Source: VXNE01 sp963668365 (GTDB lineage Bacteria > Pseudomonadota > Gammaproteobacteria > Pseudomonadales > Azotimanducaceae). Taken from it: a DNA stretch of 64,000 nt. Under the pieces are notes generated by a model that was given only the letters and a program-made list of their open reading frames with translations, ran no database searches and was not told the origin of the DNA. The position numbers and the translations under genes are program-made. Of the stretch, positions 7,861 to 16,165 are shown piece by piece; the first letter of the stretch is position 1, and each line of letters begins with the position of its first letter. The stretch is from positions 1,736,001-1,800,000 of the forward strand of contig OY764266.1 of NCBI GenBank assembly GCA_963668365.1, in the 5' to 3' direction.

Positions 7861-8165
7861 ATGGGCGGGCCGGACGGAAATGGCGTTGGTCGCTGGCTGC
7901 GGGACGTGGAGGTCCGCGCGGAGCGCGGAGCGGAGGAGCGCCGGCGCTGGGACGCGCTGATGCGCGAGCATCACTACCTGCCCTTCCGCGGGCTGTTCGG
8001 CAAGTCGCTGCGGCATGTGGCGGTGCGCGGGGAGGCTTGGCTGGCGCTGCTGGGCTGGCAGGCCGGGGCCTTCAAGGCGGGGTCCGCGACGCGTGGATCG
8101 GCTGGACGCGGGAGCAGCAGTTCTCGCGGCTGCGCCTGATCGCGAACAACGCCCGCTTCAAGACC
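7861..8165 (+). pseudogene. DruA-like (DUF4338) insertion-sequence fragment, frameshifted
   Basis: The frame from 7861 encodes RRRWDALMREHHYLPFRG and LFGKSLRHVAVRGEAWLALL, then switches frame near 8075 into VRDAWIGWTREQQFSRLRL. The same order (RLIWNTLMAREH, FVGHQLRYLVGSAHGWLG, ARDAWIGW) is found in the DUF4338 half of the transposase at 50-52 kb, so this is a related but diverged fragment. The frameshift and the absence of the remaining two thirds show it is dead. It sits between the molybdenum hydroxylase gene and a degenerate copy of that gene's 5' end. Confidence 0.7.
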
Positions 8166-8255
8166 TCTTCCTCGCCATTCGGTGCAGCGACGACGGCGAA
8201 TACAGGGTCACATTTGAAGCCTGTGTTACATACGGCCGGGAGACACAATGTTACG

Positions 8256-8426
8256 ATGAAACCACTGAGTGGGACACCATATGTTGCACAGATGTTGCAC
8301 AGAACACTGAGGAAGCGGCCACGCCCAAAGTACCGCTGGCTTTACGAAGCGACGACGCCGGAAGAAGTTCAGCGACTTATCGAGCGTAAGCAACAGCGTC
8401 AAAAGCGAGCCAAGAAAACAAAATGA
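8256..8426 (+). CDS. Possible 56-residue basic protein
   Basis: ATG at 8256 opens a short frame ending in a strongly basic tail (RLIERKQQRQKRAKKTK). TPEEVQRLIERKQQ would form an amphipathic helix. No family is recognised. It lies in a degraded patch between an IS fragment and a gene remnant, so it may be the end of a lost reading frame rather than a working gene. Confidence 0.3.
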   Translation: MKPLSGTPYVAQMLHRTLRKRPRPKYRWLYEATTPEEVQRLIERKQQRQKRAKKTK

Positions 8427-8445
8427 GAGGGCCGATTTGACCGGG

Positions 8446-8560
8446 ATATTGCGCCTTTGCCGGTTACCTTTTCGAAACCATCGTGACGAATTGGCCGTTG
8501 GTCGATCTCAGCAGTCGGTTCACATCGCGTAGGAGATTCAGTTAACTTCAGTGTCCGGGT
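8446..8560 (-). pseudogene. Remnant of the 5' end and leader of a second molybdenum hydroxylase gene
   Basis: About 115 bases align with 7609-7720, the first codons and upstream region of the molybdenum hydroxylase gene. The minus-strand translation with one frame correction gives IDQRPIRHDGFEKVTGKG against IGKRPIRHDGWEKVTGKA. Differences lie mainly at third positions and in the leader, so it looks like a diverged paralogue start rather than a recent duplication. Nothing of the remaining 700 codons is left. Confidence 0.7.
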
Positions 8561-8602
8561 CTAGCGCGTCGGAGAATGGGAGGTACCGCTCGGACAAGAA
8601 GT

Positions 8603-9595
8603 CTACATCTGCTCCACGGCCACCGCCCTGCCCGAATCGATTGACTCGTAGAGCGCCAATATCGATGCCATGTTTCGCAGGGCGTCGTCTGCCGGGAATT
8701 CCGGTTGTTTGCCGGTGAGGATGCACTCCGAGAACTCGTCGAGCTGCACTTGGAAGCGGTCGGTGCTGGTCATTTCCATGACCTCGGGCTCCGCGTCACC
8801 CCTGACCACGGTCACGGGAGGGGTCTCGGTGAAGACCCCATCGAGAGCGATCTTGCCTTTGGTGCCGAACACTTCGAGCAGCCCCCGCTGCGGACCTTCG
8901 AGACAGCACCAGAGGTGGCCCACGGCGCCATTGGGGAATTGCAGGAGCGCGTTGGCCGTGGTGTCGAACCCGACGCCGGGGCGTTTGCGCTCGAGCGCCA
9001 TGGCGAGCACCGGCTCGACACCCATCGCATACCGCAGGGCATACACGCCGTAACACCCGAATCCCATGAGGCTGCCTTCTCCGCGGGGATCGCCGGGGCG
9101 ACCTTCCCGGTCGTCGTCCATGGTGAACGAGAGCCCGGCTTCGAGGTGGATCACCTCGCCGATCTCGCCGTCCGCCACGAGTCTGCGGATCGTGCGCATC
9201 TGCTTGTTCCATCGGGGCGTGAACCCTTCGATGAGAACGACGTTGTTGGCATCCGCCGCCGCGATCATCTCCCGCGCTTCCGCCATGGTCACGGAGAAAG
9301 GTTTTTCGCAGATGACGTGTTTGCCGGCTTCGGCGGCCCTGATGGTCCACTCGTGGTGCATGGCGTTCGGCAACGTGTTGATCACGGCGTCGACCTCGTC
9401 GCTATCGAGCATCTCCTGGTAGCTGCCGAACGCGAGCGGAATGCCGTGTTCGCTTGCCGCCGCCTGCGCGGCCTCAAGGTTGCGGCTGCTGACAGCGACC
9501 AGCTCCGAGTTCGGTGACGTTCTTGCGGCGGGCACATGGGCGTAGAAACCGATCGTCGCTGTGCTGATGAGTCCATATCTGACTTTCTCCGGCAT
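8603..9595 (-). CDS. Gfo/Idh/MocA-family NAD(P)-dependent oxidoreductase
   Basis: 330 residues from the ATG at 9595, which has a GGAG sequence upstream; a longer start at 9664 adds unrelated residues. The Rossmann N-terminus reads YGLISTATIGFYAHVPA. CEKPFSVTMAEA holds the conserved EKP lysine that contacts cofactor and substrate. The C-terminal domain has the family's beta-sheet region with GSLMGFGCYGVYALRYAMG. It is highly similar along its whole length to the gene at 26984-27985, so both arose by duplication. Members reduce or oxidise sugars, inositols and related polyols. Divergently transcribed from a second family member at 9748. Confidence 0.88.
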   Translation of the reverse strand: MPEKVRYGLISTATIGFYAHVPAARTSPNSELVAVSSRNLEAAQAAASEHGIPLAFGSYQEMLDSDEVDAVINTLPNAMHHEWTIRAAEAGKHVICEKPFSVTMAEAREMIAAADANNVVLIEGFTPRWNKQMRTIRRLVADGEIGEVIHLEAGLSFTMDDDREGRPGDPRGEGSLMGFGCYGVYALRYAMGVEPVLAMALERKRPGVGFDTTANALLQFPNGAVGHLWCCLEGPQRGLLEVFGTKGKIALDGVFTETPPVTVVRGDAEPEVMEMTSTDRFQVQLDEFSECILTGKQPEFPADDALRNMASILALYESIDSGRAVAVEQM

Positions 9596-9747
9596 CCGGG
9601 GTTTCTCCTTCAACTTGTGGGCCGTCGTCAATATATGCCACCCTTCCGGCGGACGCTCGATCACACCGCCTTGCGCAGGGGTCGCTCCCGAGCGAATACA
9701 TCCCCGTCGGGACTTCCAGCCAAGGCAAGCAAAGAAACGGAGGGATC

Positions 9748-10851
9748 ATGTCCAGACCACTCAAGGTGGGCTTGGTGGGCACCGGGCGAATCGCAAACCG
9801 GCACATGGCCCCTTACCTGCAGCATCCGGATCGGGTCCGGCTGACGGCCGTGTGCGATGTGGTCGAACCCGCGGCACGGGACTACGCCAAAAGGGCCGGC
9901 GTCGATGACGTCTACCTGGACCTCGACGACATGCTGCGCCGGGCCGACATCGATGCCGTCGATATCTGCACCCGGCACGATCTGCATGCGCCGCAGGCCA
10001 TCGCCGCATCACAGGCCGGCAGACACGTGCTGGTCGAGAAAGCCATGGCGAATTCGGTGCGGGAATGCCGGGACATGATCGAGGCCTCCGACCGCGCGGG
10101 CGTGACCCTGATGGTCGCGCAGCACCTGCGCTACTCGCGGCACGCCGCCGCAGCCAAGCGCTTCATCGATGGCGGCGGACTGGGTGAGATCGAGGCGGTC
10201 CGGCACCAGTCCACGTCAGGCGGGAACATGCCCGACGACACGGGCCATTGGATGCGCGACGCGAAGTATGCGGGCGGCGGCATGCTGATGGTCACGGTGG
10301 TGCACCATCTCGACCTGTTGCGTTACTTCGTCGGCAACGTCAAGCGCGTGACGGCGATCTGCCGGACGCTGCGGCCATACCGGCTGAACGGGGCCGAAGA
10401 CGAGGTCACCGCGATCCTCGAGTTCGAGAACGGCGCCATCGGCAACGTGTTCACCAAGGGGAACGCGCGGTCTCCCGAGCCGGCCTACTACCTGGTGTAC
10501 GGCAACAAGGGCACGCTCGCTTCGACGCCGCCCGAACCGACGCGGAAGATGGCGATCACCCAGTTCGGTCGCCATAGGGTTTCTCTCAACACCGGCGAGG
10601 TGCTCGACCCACACGACGAGGGCGACCTGAAGAAGATCCTGCAGCCGGAGTTCGAGCCCCTCCCCGCAGATCCCGCCGATCAACACAGCGACGACTACTT
10701 CGTCAACGAGGTTCTCCACTTCGAGGAGTGTTGCCGCACGGGCCGGGAGCCGATCAGCAGCGGCCGGGACAACATCGAGACGATCAAGCTCATCATGGCA
10801 ATCTACGAGTCTTCCCGGACGGGCAAGCCCGTCGATCTGGATACGCTATAG
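9748..10851 (+). CDS. Gfo/Idh/MocA-family oxidoreductase
   Basis: 367 residues, start ATG with GGAGGGATC just upstream. The nucleotide-binding loop is VGLVGTGRIANRH, the conserved EKP position reads LVEKAMANS, and MLMVTVVHHLDLLRY is the HLxD-type motif of the substrate domain, with paired histidines. This subgroup resembles sugar or inositol dehydrogenases. Its divergent pairing with another family member and the nearby dioxygenases suggest a shared catabolic route, but no substrate is evident. The PhyH gene on the opposite strand ends eight bases away. Confidence 0.88.
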   Translation: MSRPLKVGLVGTGRIANRHMAPYLQHPDRVRLTAVCDVVEPAARDYAKRAGVDDVYLDLDDMLRRADIDAVDICTRHDLHAPQAIAASQAGRHVLVEKAMANSVRECRDMIEASDRAGVTLMVAQHLRYSRHAAAAKRFIDGGGLGEIEAVRHQSTSGGNMPDDTGHWMRDAKYAGGGMLMVTVVHHLDLLRYFVGNVKRVTAICRTLRPYRLNGAEDEVTAILEFENGAIGNVFTKGNARSPEPAYYLVYGNKGTLASTPPEPTRKMAITQFGRHRVSLNTGEVLDPHDEGDLKKILQPEFEPLPADPADQHSDDYFVNEVLHFEECCRTGREPISSGRDNIETIKLIMAIYESSRTGKPVDLDTL

Positions 10852-10858
10852 GCCCGGA

Positions 10859-11911
10859 TCAGCCGTAGGCGTCGCTCTTCCGCCCTACCCCGACCCCGGA
10901 CTCCGCCCGATACGCGGAAACGAACTGCTCGGCTCGCGCCGTACCCGACACGCGGTCGCCCTGGGTCGAAAAACCGGGCACGCACCCCTGCTGCAGCACG
11001 ATGGCGATCCGTTGCCCGTACCTGTCGACCAGTTCCTCGAGTTTCTTCTCCGGGATCTTGCCGATGAAGTCCTCCAGCGGCCGCATGAACGGACGATAGA
11101 AGTAGACCGTCACGCTGACGCGAATCCCCGGCGCGGTGCGATTGAACGCGCCGTGCCAGGTGTTGCCTTGCCAGATGATCAACGAACCCGCCGGCGCCTC
11201 GCACGCGAGAGCCTGCTCGCTGCCGCCCTCCTCGTAGGGAAGGAGGATCGCCTCCTCGCCCTCCGGGTTGCGGTTCCACTTGTGACTGCCCGGCACGATG
11301 CAGGTCGCGCCGTTCTCCCGATTGAAATCGGTCAACACATAGGTGCATTGCGCCGCGTAGCTTTGCGCCGGCAGCGGCTCCGGGATTCCGCCCGAATCCG
11401 TGTGCAGCGGGAAGTTGCTCTTGCAGGGCCCCTTCATCCAGCAGCCCATGGCCGACAGCACCGCGCTATAGCCGAGCAGGTAGGTCACCAGCGCAATCAT
11501 CGGCGGATTCATCAGCGCCTCGGCGAACACGTCATCCTCGAAGAAGATCGAGTGCATCCGATCGCCGAAGGGCGAATCGACCGCGTCGGGGTGCGGCGCA
11601 GCGATGTCCGGAATCTCCTCCTCGACCTGTGACCGGCCGTACTGCTCGTTCTTTGCGCCGAAACGCATGTTGGGTTGGAAGGCATGGGTCGCGCCGGTCA
11701 CTACATCGGGACGCTCGCCGTTGCGGCGCTCGGCGATATCGATCAGGGCGTCCAGCATCCGCCCGGCAAGGTTGTTCGGATTCGCGATCTCGGGCGGGAT
11801 CACGCAGAACCCGTGGGCGTCGAGACTTGCGACGTGTCTCTGCAGGCCGAGGGCACGAATATCGCTCCATGCGCTCTCGCGCGGTTCAAGCATGCTTGCT
11901 GCTTCTGCCAT
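10859..11911 (-). CDS. PhyH-family dioxygenase, paralogue A
   Basis: 350 residues with a strong GGGGAGG ribosome site before the ATG. The iron ligands are H170 and D172 (FPLHTDSGG) and H253 (GNTWHGAFNR), with R264 (PGIRVSV) as the likely 2-oxoglutarate anchor. The sequence is near-collinear with the genes at 13667 and 16166: all three share AERRNGERPD-like and MGCWMKGP-like segments and VLTDF.RE.GAT, so they form a local gene family. It is the first of three PhyH genes on this strand, but they are separated by other genes and gaps of over 100 bases, so each may have its own promoter. Confidence 0.88.
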   Translation of the reverse strand: MAEAASMLEPRESAWSDIRALGLQRHVASLDAHGFCVIPPEIANPNNLAGRMLDALIDIAERRNGERPDVVTGATHAFQPNMRFGAKNEQYGRSQVEEEIPDIAAPHPDAVDSPFGDRMHSIFFEDDVFAEALMNPPMIALVTYLLGYSAVLSAMGCWMKGPCKSNFPLHTDSGGIPEPLPAQSYAAQCTYVLTDFNRENGATCIVPGSHKWNRNPEGEEAILLPYEEGGSEQALACEAPAGSLIIWQGNTWHGAFNRTAPGIRVSVTVYFYRPFMRPLEDFIGKIPEKKLEELVDRYGQRIAIVLQQGCVPGFSTQGDRVSGTARAEQFVSAYRAESGVGVGRKSDAYG

Positions 11912-11940
11912 GATGTATTTCCTCCCCGGGATTTATCCTA

Positions 11941-13545
11941 TCACTCCGGGTCAGGATTCTTGTCTGTAACGATATTGACGGGACGGAGACGGAGACTGAA
12001 GGGCACGGGGGAATCTTCCGACATGAGGGCGGGGCCGAGCATTCTGCCGCGCATTCCGCGCATCGCGAGCACGTGATTGCGATCAACGCCATAGTCGCGT
12101 CCGATACGGATGGCCTCGTCATCGCTTGCCACTTGGAATAACAACGGCCAGACCGAGTTCTTGCGTAGCTCCGGGTCTTCTATCTCGTCGATCACTTCGA
12201 TGACGTGATCGAGGTCCGGGTCTGTTTCGAAATGCACCAGGGAGGATGCGATCGAGGCAATGGCCTGATCGCGTGGCCTGCCAGGCGAGAGGTCGCGTGC
12301 CCATTCCAACGCGGATTCCGCATCGTTTCGAGCCCACAATCCGGAGACCATGGGTGCCAGGTCGTCGCGTACCGACTCGTTCCCGATCCCTTCCAACAAG
12401 GCGACCGCGGCTTCGGGATTCCGGAAGTCGAGCGACGCCACAACCGATTCATAGGAGGCCAGTCGAATCCGCTCGGGTAGCGTTTCAATCAACTCCATGG
12501 CGGCGCCGACATCTTCCTGCGCGAACCGCCGCACCACGCTCACCATCAGATCGGGGTAGGCAGGCTCACCCTCGTATCGCGACACCCACGCCAGCAACTC
12601 TTCTTTCGACCCTTCCGTCGCGCCCGCAAGCCCGGTCAAGAAGAGAGCGCGTTTGCTGCCTGTCAACGTGTCCGCAAAGGCGTTTGCCGCTTCGAAGTCG
12701 CTCTGTCCCCAGCGCCGGGCGAGACTGTTCAGGCCGTCGCCTGAAAACCGAACGTTCTTCCCCGCGAGCCAACGTGCCGCTGCCTCCGGGTCCGTCCTCG
12801 ACCAGGCTTTCGTCAGCTCGTGAATCGCGGATTCCCTCAACGGTGCGGGCAGGCCGTCAATCATCTCCGCCGCGGCCAACGGGTCATCCGCAGCCAGGCG
12901 GTTCACAAGCCTGGACAGGCGCTGGTACTGACTCCCCATTCCCGTCCCGGCCATGATCGATTCAAGCTCGGCGCGAGGATCCTGCTCGGCGAGTTCGTGC
13001 TGATCCACCGCCTCCAACATCGCATCGCGGTATATCGACCCCGAAAGGTGCGTCTCGATCATCTCGCGCGCGGCGTCGGGATCAAACACCGCAATGGCCC
13101 GTGCAACCGCCGCGATCGACTGGTTCCGATCGGGGATACCCTCCAGTAGCGATGGGTTATCAACGAATATCTCTGGATACGCGAACAAGGCGAGCTGCGT
13201 CATCCGGTCGGCCACTTCACCAAGCTGCGGATCATCCCGCACGGCCATGATCGCCGCAGCACCGTCGGCGGCGAGCCACGCGTTCATCGCGACGCGAATG
13301 GCACGGTTCCGTTCCGCGGGAGGTTGCTGCAGCGCATGCAATAGCTGAGCGCGTGGATTCGAGGCCACCGCCTCGTCTGCTGCCGCAAATTCATATTTCG
13401 GGAAGGTAGTGCTAGCGGTCCGCTCAGAGATCACAGAGGCATGGTCGTCCGGCGCGCTGGCTCGGCCGGCAAAGAAGCCTATGGCAGCGGCGGCCACCGT
13501 CAGAACAACAACGGCGACCGTCAGAACAATAGTGGAGGTCCCCAT
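11941..13545 (-). CDS. Membrane-anchored helical-repeat protein
   Basis: 534 residues. Residues 5-27 (IVLTVAVVVLTVAAAAIGFF) form one N-terminal membrane anchor, leaving the rest outside the membrane. From about residue 60 there are repeats of roughly 30-35 residues built on D.EAA..W or DP.AA.E.I, for example DPLAAAEMIDGLP, DPEAARWLAG-like, DFEAANAFAD, NPEAAVALLEGIG and DAESALEWARDL. This resembles HEAT/TPR-like scaffolds that bind proteins. No enzyme motif is visible. It is placed between two PhyH paralogues on the same strand and may be unrelated to them. Function unknown. Confidence 0.75.
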   Translation of the reverse strand: MGTSTIVLTVAVVVLTVAAAAIGFFAGRASAPDDHASVISERTASTTFPKYEFAAADEAVASNPRAQLLHALQQPPAERNRAIRVAMNAWLAADGAAAIMAVRDDPQLGEVADRMTQLALFAYPEIFVDNPSLLEGIPDRNQSIAAVARAIAVFDPDAAREMIETHLSGSIYRDAMLEAVDQHELAEQDPRAELESIMAGTGMGSQYQRLSRLVNRLAADDPLAAAEMIDGLPAPLRESAIHELTKAWSRTDPEAAARWLAGKNVRFSGDGLNSLARRWGQSDFEAANAFADTLTGSKRALFLTGLAGATEGSKEELLAWVSRYEGEPAYPDLMVSVVRRFAQEDVGAAMELIETLPERIRLASYESVVASLDFRNPEAAVALLEGIGNESVRDDLAPMVSGLWARNDAESALEWARDLSPGRPRDQAIASIASSLVHFETDPDLDHVIEVIDEIEDPELRKNSVWPLLFQVASDDEAIRIGRDYGVDRNHVLAMRGMRGRMLGPALMSEDSPVPFSLRLRPVNIVTDKNPDPE

Positions 13546-13666
13546 ACCATCACCTTACCTCCCGCTCGTGCCATTCGATCATCCACGAGCGAGGATGCGG
13601 CTGTTAAGGACGCGCGCCCTCAATTCGCGCGCGCCAACCAAAAAATGCAGAGGACGCCTTGTCGGC

Positions 13667-14725
13667 TTAGTGGTAGGGGTCGCTCTTGTTCCGCGTTTTT
13701 ACCCCGTGGGCCTTTTCATAAGCGTCGATGTACTGGTCCGCTCTCGCCGTGTACGAGACGCGGTCACCCTGGGTCGAGTAGCCGGGGACGCACCCCTGCT
13801 GCAACACCATCGCGACCCGCGGCCCATACTTGTCGATCAGGTCCTCAAGCATCTCCTCGGGAATCTTGTCGATGAAGTCCTCCAGCGGGCGCATGAACGG
13901 CCGGTTGAAGTAGACGGTCACGCTGACGCGAATCCCGGGCGCTGTGCGATTGAACGCGCCATGCCAGGCGTTGCCATGCCAGATGACGATCGAACCCGCC
14001 GGCGCATCGCACGCGACGGCCTGCTCGCTGCCGCCCTGCTCATAGGGAAGCAGGGTCTTCTCGTCGCCGATCGGGTTGCGGTTCCACCGGTGACTACCCG
14101 GTACCAGGCATGTGGCGCCGTTCTCCCGACTGAAATCGGTCAGCAGGTACGTGCACTGCGCCGCATAGGCTTGCTGCGGCAACGGCGACGGCATTCCGCC
14201 ACAGTCCGTGTGCAACGGGAAGTTGCTCTTGCATGGACCCTTCATCCAGCAGCCCATGTTCGACAGTACCGCGCTGTAGCCCAGCAGGTAAGTGACCATC
14301 GCGAGCATCGCCGGGTTCATCAGCGCTTCTGCGAATACCGGGTCCTCGTAGAAGATCGAGTGCATCCGATCGCCGAAGGGCGAATCCTCCTTCCCCAGGT
14401 CCGCCGGCGATTTGAGGGCCGGCGTCTGGTCGTTCAACTGGGACCGGCCATACCGCTCGTTCTTGGCACCGTAAAGAAATTTGGGTTGATAGGCATGCGT
14501 CGCGCCGGTCTCGAGGTCGGGACGCTCTCCGTTGCGCTTCTCGGCGAGGTCCACCAGCGCATTGAGCATTCGCTCGGCGAGGTTGTTCGGATTCGCGATC
14601 TCCGGCGGGAGCGTGCAAAAACCGTCGTGGTCCATATCCGCGACGTACTTCTCCAGCCCCATTTCACTGATTTCGTCCCATATTCGGTCGCGGGGTGCGG
14701 CCGCAATTTCTGCTACTGCTGCCAT
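13667..14725 (-). CDS. PhyH-family dioxygenase, paralogue B
   Basis: 352 residues, ATG behind GGAGGAGGAA. H172 and D174 (FPLHTDCGG) and the distal histidine in GNAWHGAFNR complete the Fe(II) triad; PGIRVSVTVYFNRPFMRP supplies the conserved arginine. It is very similar to paralogue A over its full length, including the C-terminal VLQQGCVPGYSTQGDRVS segment, with differences mainly in the N-terminal 20 residues and around residues 95-115. Its own upstream gap of about 110 bases could hold a promoter. Substrate unknown. Confidence 0.88.
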   Translation of the reverse strand: MAAVAEIAAAPRDRIWDEISEMGLEKYVADMDHDGFCTLPPEIANPNNLAERMLNALVDLAEKRNGERPDLETGATHAYQPKFLYGAKNERYGRSQLNDQTPALKSPADLGKEDSPFGDRMHSIFYEDPVFAEALMNPAMLAMVTYLLGYSAVLSNMGCWMKGPCKSNFPLHTDCGGMPSPLPQQAYAAQCTYLLTDFSRENGATCLVPGSHRWNRNPIGDEKTLLPYEQGGSEQAVACDAPAGSIVIWHGNAWHGAFNRTAPGIRVSVTVYFNRPFMRPLEDFIDKIPEEMLEDLIDKYGPRVAMVLQQGCVPGYSTQGDRVSYTARADQYIDAYEKAHGVKTRNKSDPYH

Positions 14726-14839
14726 GACGTTCCTCCTCCAGTCTCCATGATCTGGATTCTACAACTAATCTTGCACTCCACGCTTGGATGGTGTAGCGCA
14801 CGACTTGCTGCTCCGGCGAACCAGGTCCGCGCTCACCTC

Positions 14840-15205
14840 TCAGGAGCAGTCTCGCTCCGCAAATTTCCACCTGCCGTCGACGCGTTTCATCGTATTGCGG
14901 TACTGGCCTCTGCCACCGACCTCGTTGCCCCGGACGAATATGGACTCGACCAGCATGGTGGCGTCGTCGCCGTCGCCCTCGATCAGGAAATTCGTTGTCC
15001 AGTGCTGGCCGCCCGGCGGGCCGAACGACCGGATGAACTCAACCAGGGCATCGCGGCCACGGACATCGTGATTGGGGGGCGCGTAGAACCGTCCGTCTTC
15101 CGTGAACGTGTCGGCCCACGCTTCGGCATCCCGGCGGTCGATGGCGTGGTTGTACGTTGCGACCAGTTCGATCATTTCCACGCGGTCTTCAGCGGTCAGC
15201 GTCAT
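14840..15205 (-). CDS. SnoaL/NTF2-like single-domain protein
   Basis: 121 residues, start ATG with GAGGAG upstream. The opening AEDRVEMIELVATYNHAIDRRDAEAWADTF and the later GQHWTTNFLIEG and YRNTMKRVDGRWKFAERD follow the cone-shaped NTF2-like fold of polyketide-cyclase and dehydratase-like proteins. The second half is clearly related to the second domain of the next gene (HWTTNHIIEG, TYRKVDGEWRIASR). It probably binds or isomerises a small hydrophobic substrate in the same pathway as the neighbouring dioxygenases; this is inference. Confidence 0.82.
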   Translation of the reverse strand: MTLTAEDRVEMIELVATYNHAIDRRDAEAWADTFTEDGRFYAPPNHDVRGRDALVEFIRSFGPPGGQHWTTNFLIEGDGDDATMLVESIFVRGNEVGGRGQYRNTMKRVDGRWKFAERDCS

Positions 15206-15320
15206 TGCCGTCTCCTCTGGCTAGCGTGCGGTCGGACTTGCCGCGCTAGCGGCGAGATCGACAGCCCGTTGGGTGGGCTTGGGCGGGGGTGAAAGACGGC
15301 ACCCGCTGGGGTGACGGATT

Positions 15321-16118
15321 TCATGGCGCTCGATCAACCACGACATAGCGGCTCGCGATGCGCCACTCACCGTCGACCTTTCTGTAGGTGTCGCTATAGG
15401 TACCCGTCGCCGCCACCGCCTTCTGGTAGTAGACCGCGAAGTACATGATCCCCTTCGCTTGCGTGCTCGTGCCTTCGATGATGTGGTTGGTGGTCCAGTG
15501 CAGCGAGTCCCGGGGATCGGCCGCGCCGCGCAGCTTCCGAATGAACTCCTCCCGGCCGACGGTCCTTTCTCCGCCCTCGTACTCGTAGACGGCGTCGTCC
15601 GTATAGCAGTCCGCCCGTCCTTCGGGGTCGCGATGATCGACGGTGCGGCCGGCCCGATGGATCACGTCCATGATCGCCACCCGGTCCGCCGCGCTGAGCG
15701 ACCCGTCGTCTTCGGTTTCCGCTCCAGATCGCGTAGGTTCGATGTTTTCGTAGCGCTGATGCACGAGTTGCCACCGGCCGTCGCGTTGCTTCGCCAGCCT
15801 GCTCACAAAGTTCCCCGACACGCGCAGTCCGCCGCCCTTCTCGACGACCGCGACCGAGGCGGTGCAGCGCGCCGTGCCGCCGTCTCCATCGATCGCCAGG
15901 CTATTGACCAGGTGCCTCCTCGGCGCGCGCGGGCGAACCGGGCGCTCCGCGTCCGCGATCTGCGCCCTGCCGCGCGCCTGCCAGGAACCCGCGATCTCGA
16001 GGATGCCGTCGGGCGCGAACAACGCGGCTATGGCATCGCAATCTCTCGCGTCCGACGCGTGGAAATACCGCGCCAGCAGTTCCGAAATGGCGAAACGGTC
16101 TTCAAGGGACAGAGGCAC
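15321..16118 (-). CDS. Tandem two-domain SnoaL/NTF2-like protein
   Basis: 265 residues from a GTG behind GGGAGGAAACC. Residues 1-125 and 140-265 are two copies of the SnoaL-like fold: LEDRFAISELLARYFHASDARD and AADRVAIMDVIHRAGRTVDHRD open them, and WQLVHQRYENIEP and WRIASRYVVVDRAP close them. The copies are weakly alike, and the second resembles the single-domain neighbour more closely. Most family members are one domain that dimerises, so this fusion may form a built-in dimer. It lies between two PhyH paralogues and may act with them. Confidence 0.8.
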   Translation of the reverse strand: MPLSLEDRFAISELLARYFHASDARDCDAIAALFAPDGILEIAGSWQARGRAQIADAERPVRPRAPRRHLVNSLAIDGDGGTARCTASVAVVEKGGGLRVSGNFVSRLAKQRDGRWQLVHQRYENIEPTRSGAETEDDGSLSAADRVAIMDVIHRAGRTVDHRDPEGRADCYTDDAVYEYEGGERTVGREEFIRKLRGAADPRDSLHWTTNHIIEGTSTQAKGIMYFAVYYQKAVAATGTYSDTYRKVDGEWRIASRYVVVDRAP

Positions 16119-16165
16119 GGTTTCCTCCCGGTGGTATCAGGGCCAGAGCACGGCGCAGGCGCGAA

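Noticed and set aside
5144..7960. A 938-codon plus-strand frame
   Set aside because: It lies opposite the molybdenum hydroxylase gene and has no domain; it is an antisense shadow of high-GC codon bias.
13409..15292. A 627-codon plus-strand frame
   Set aside because: Opposite the PhyH paralogue B and SnoaL genes, with arginine- and valine-rich low-complexity product; shadow.
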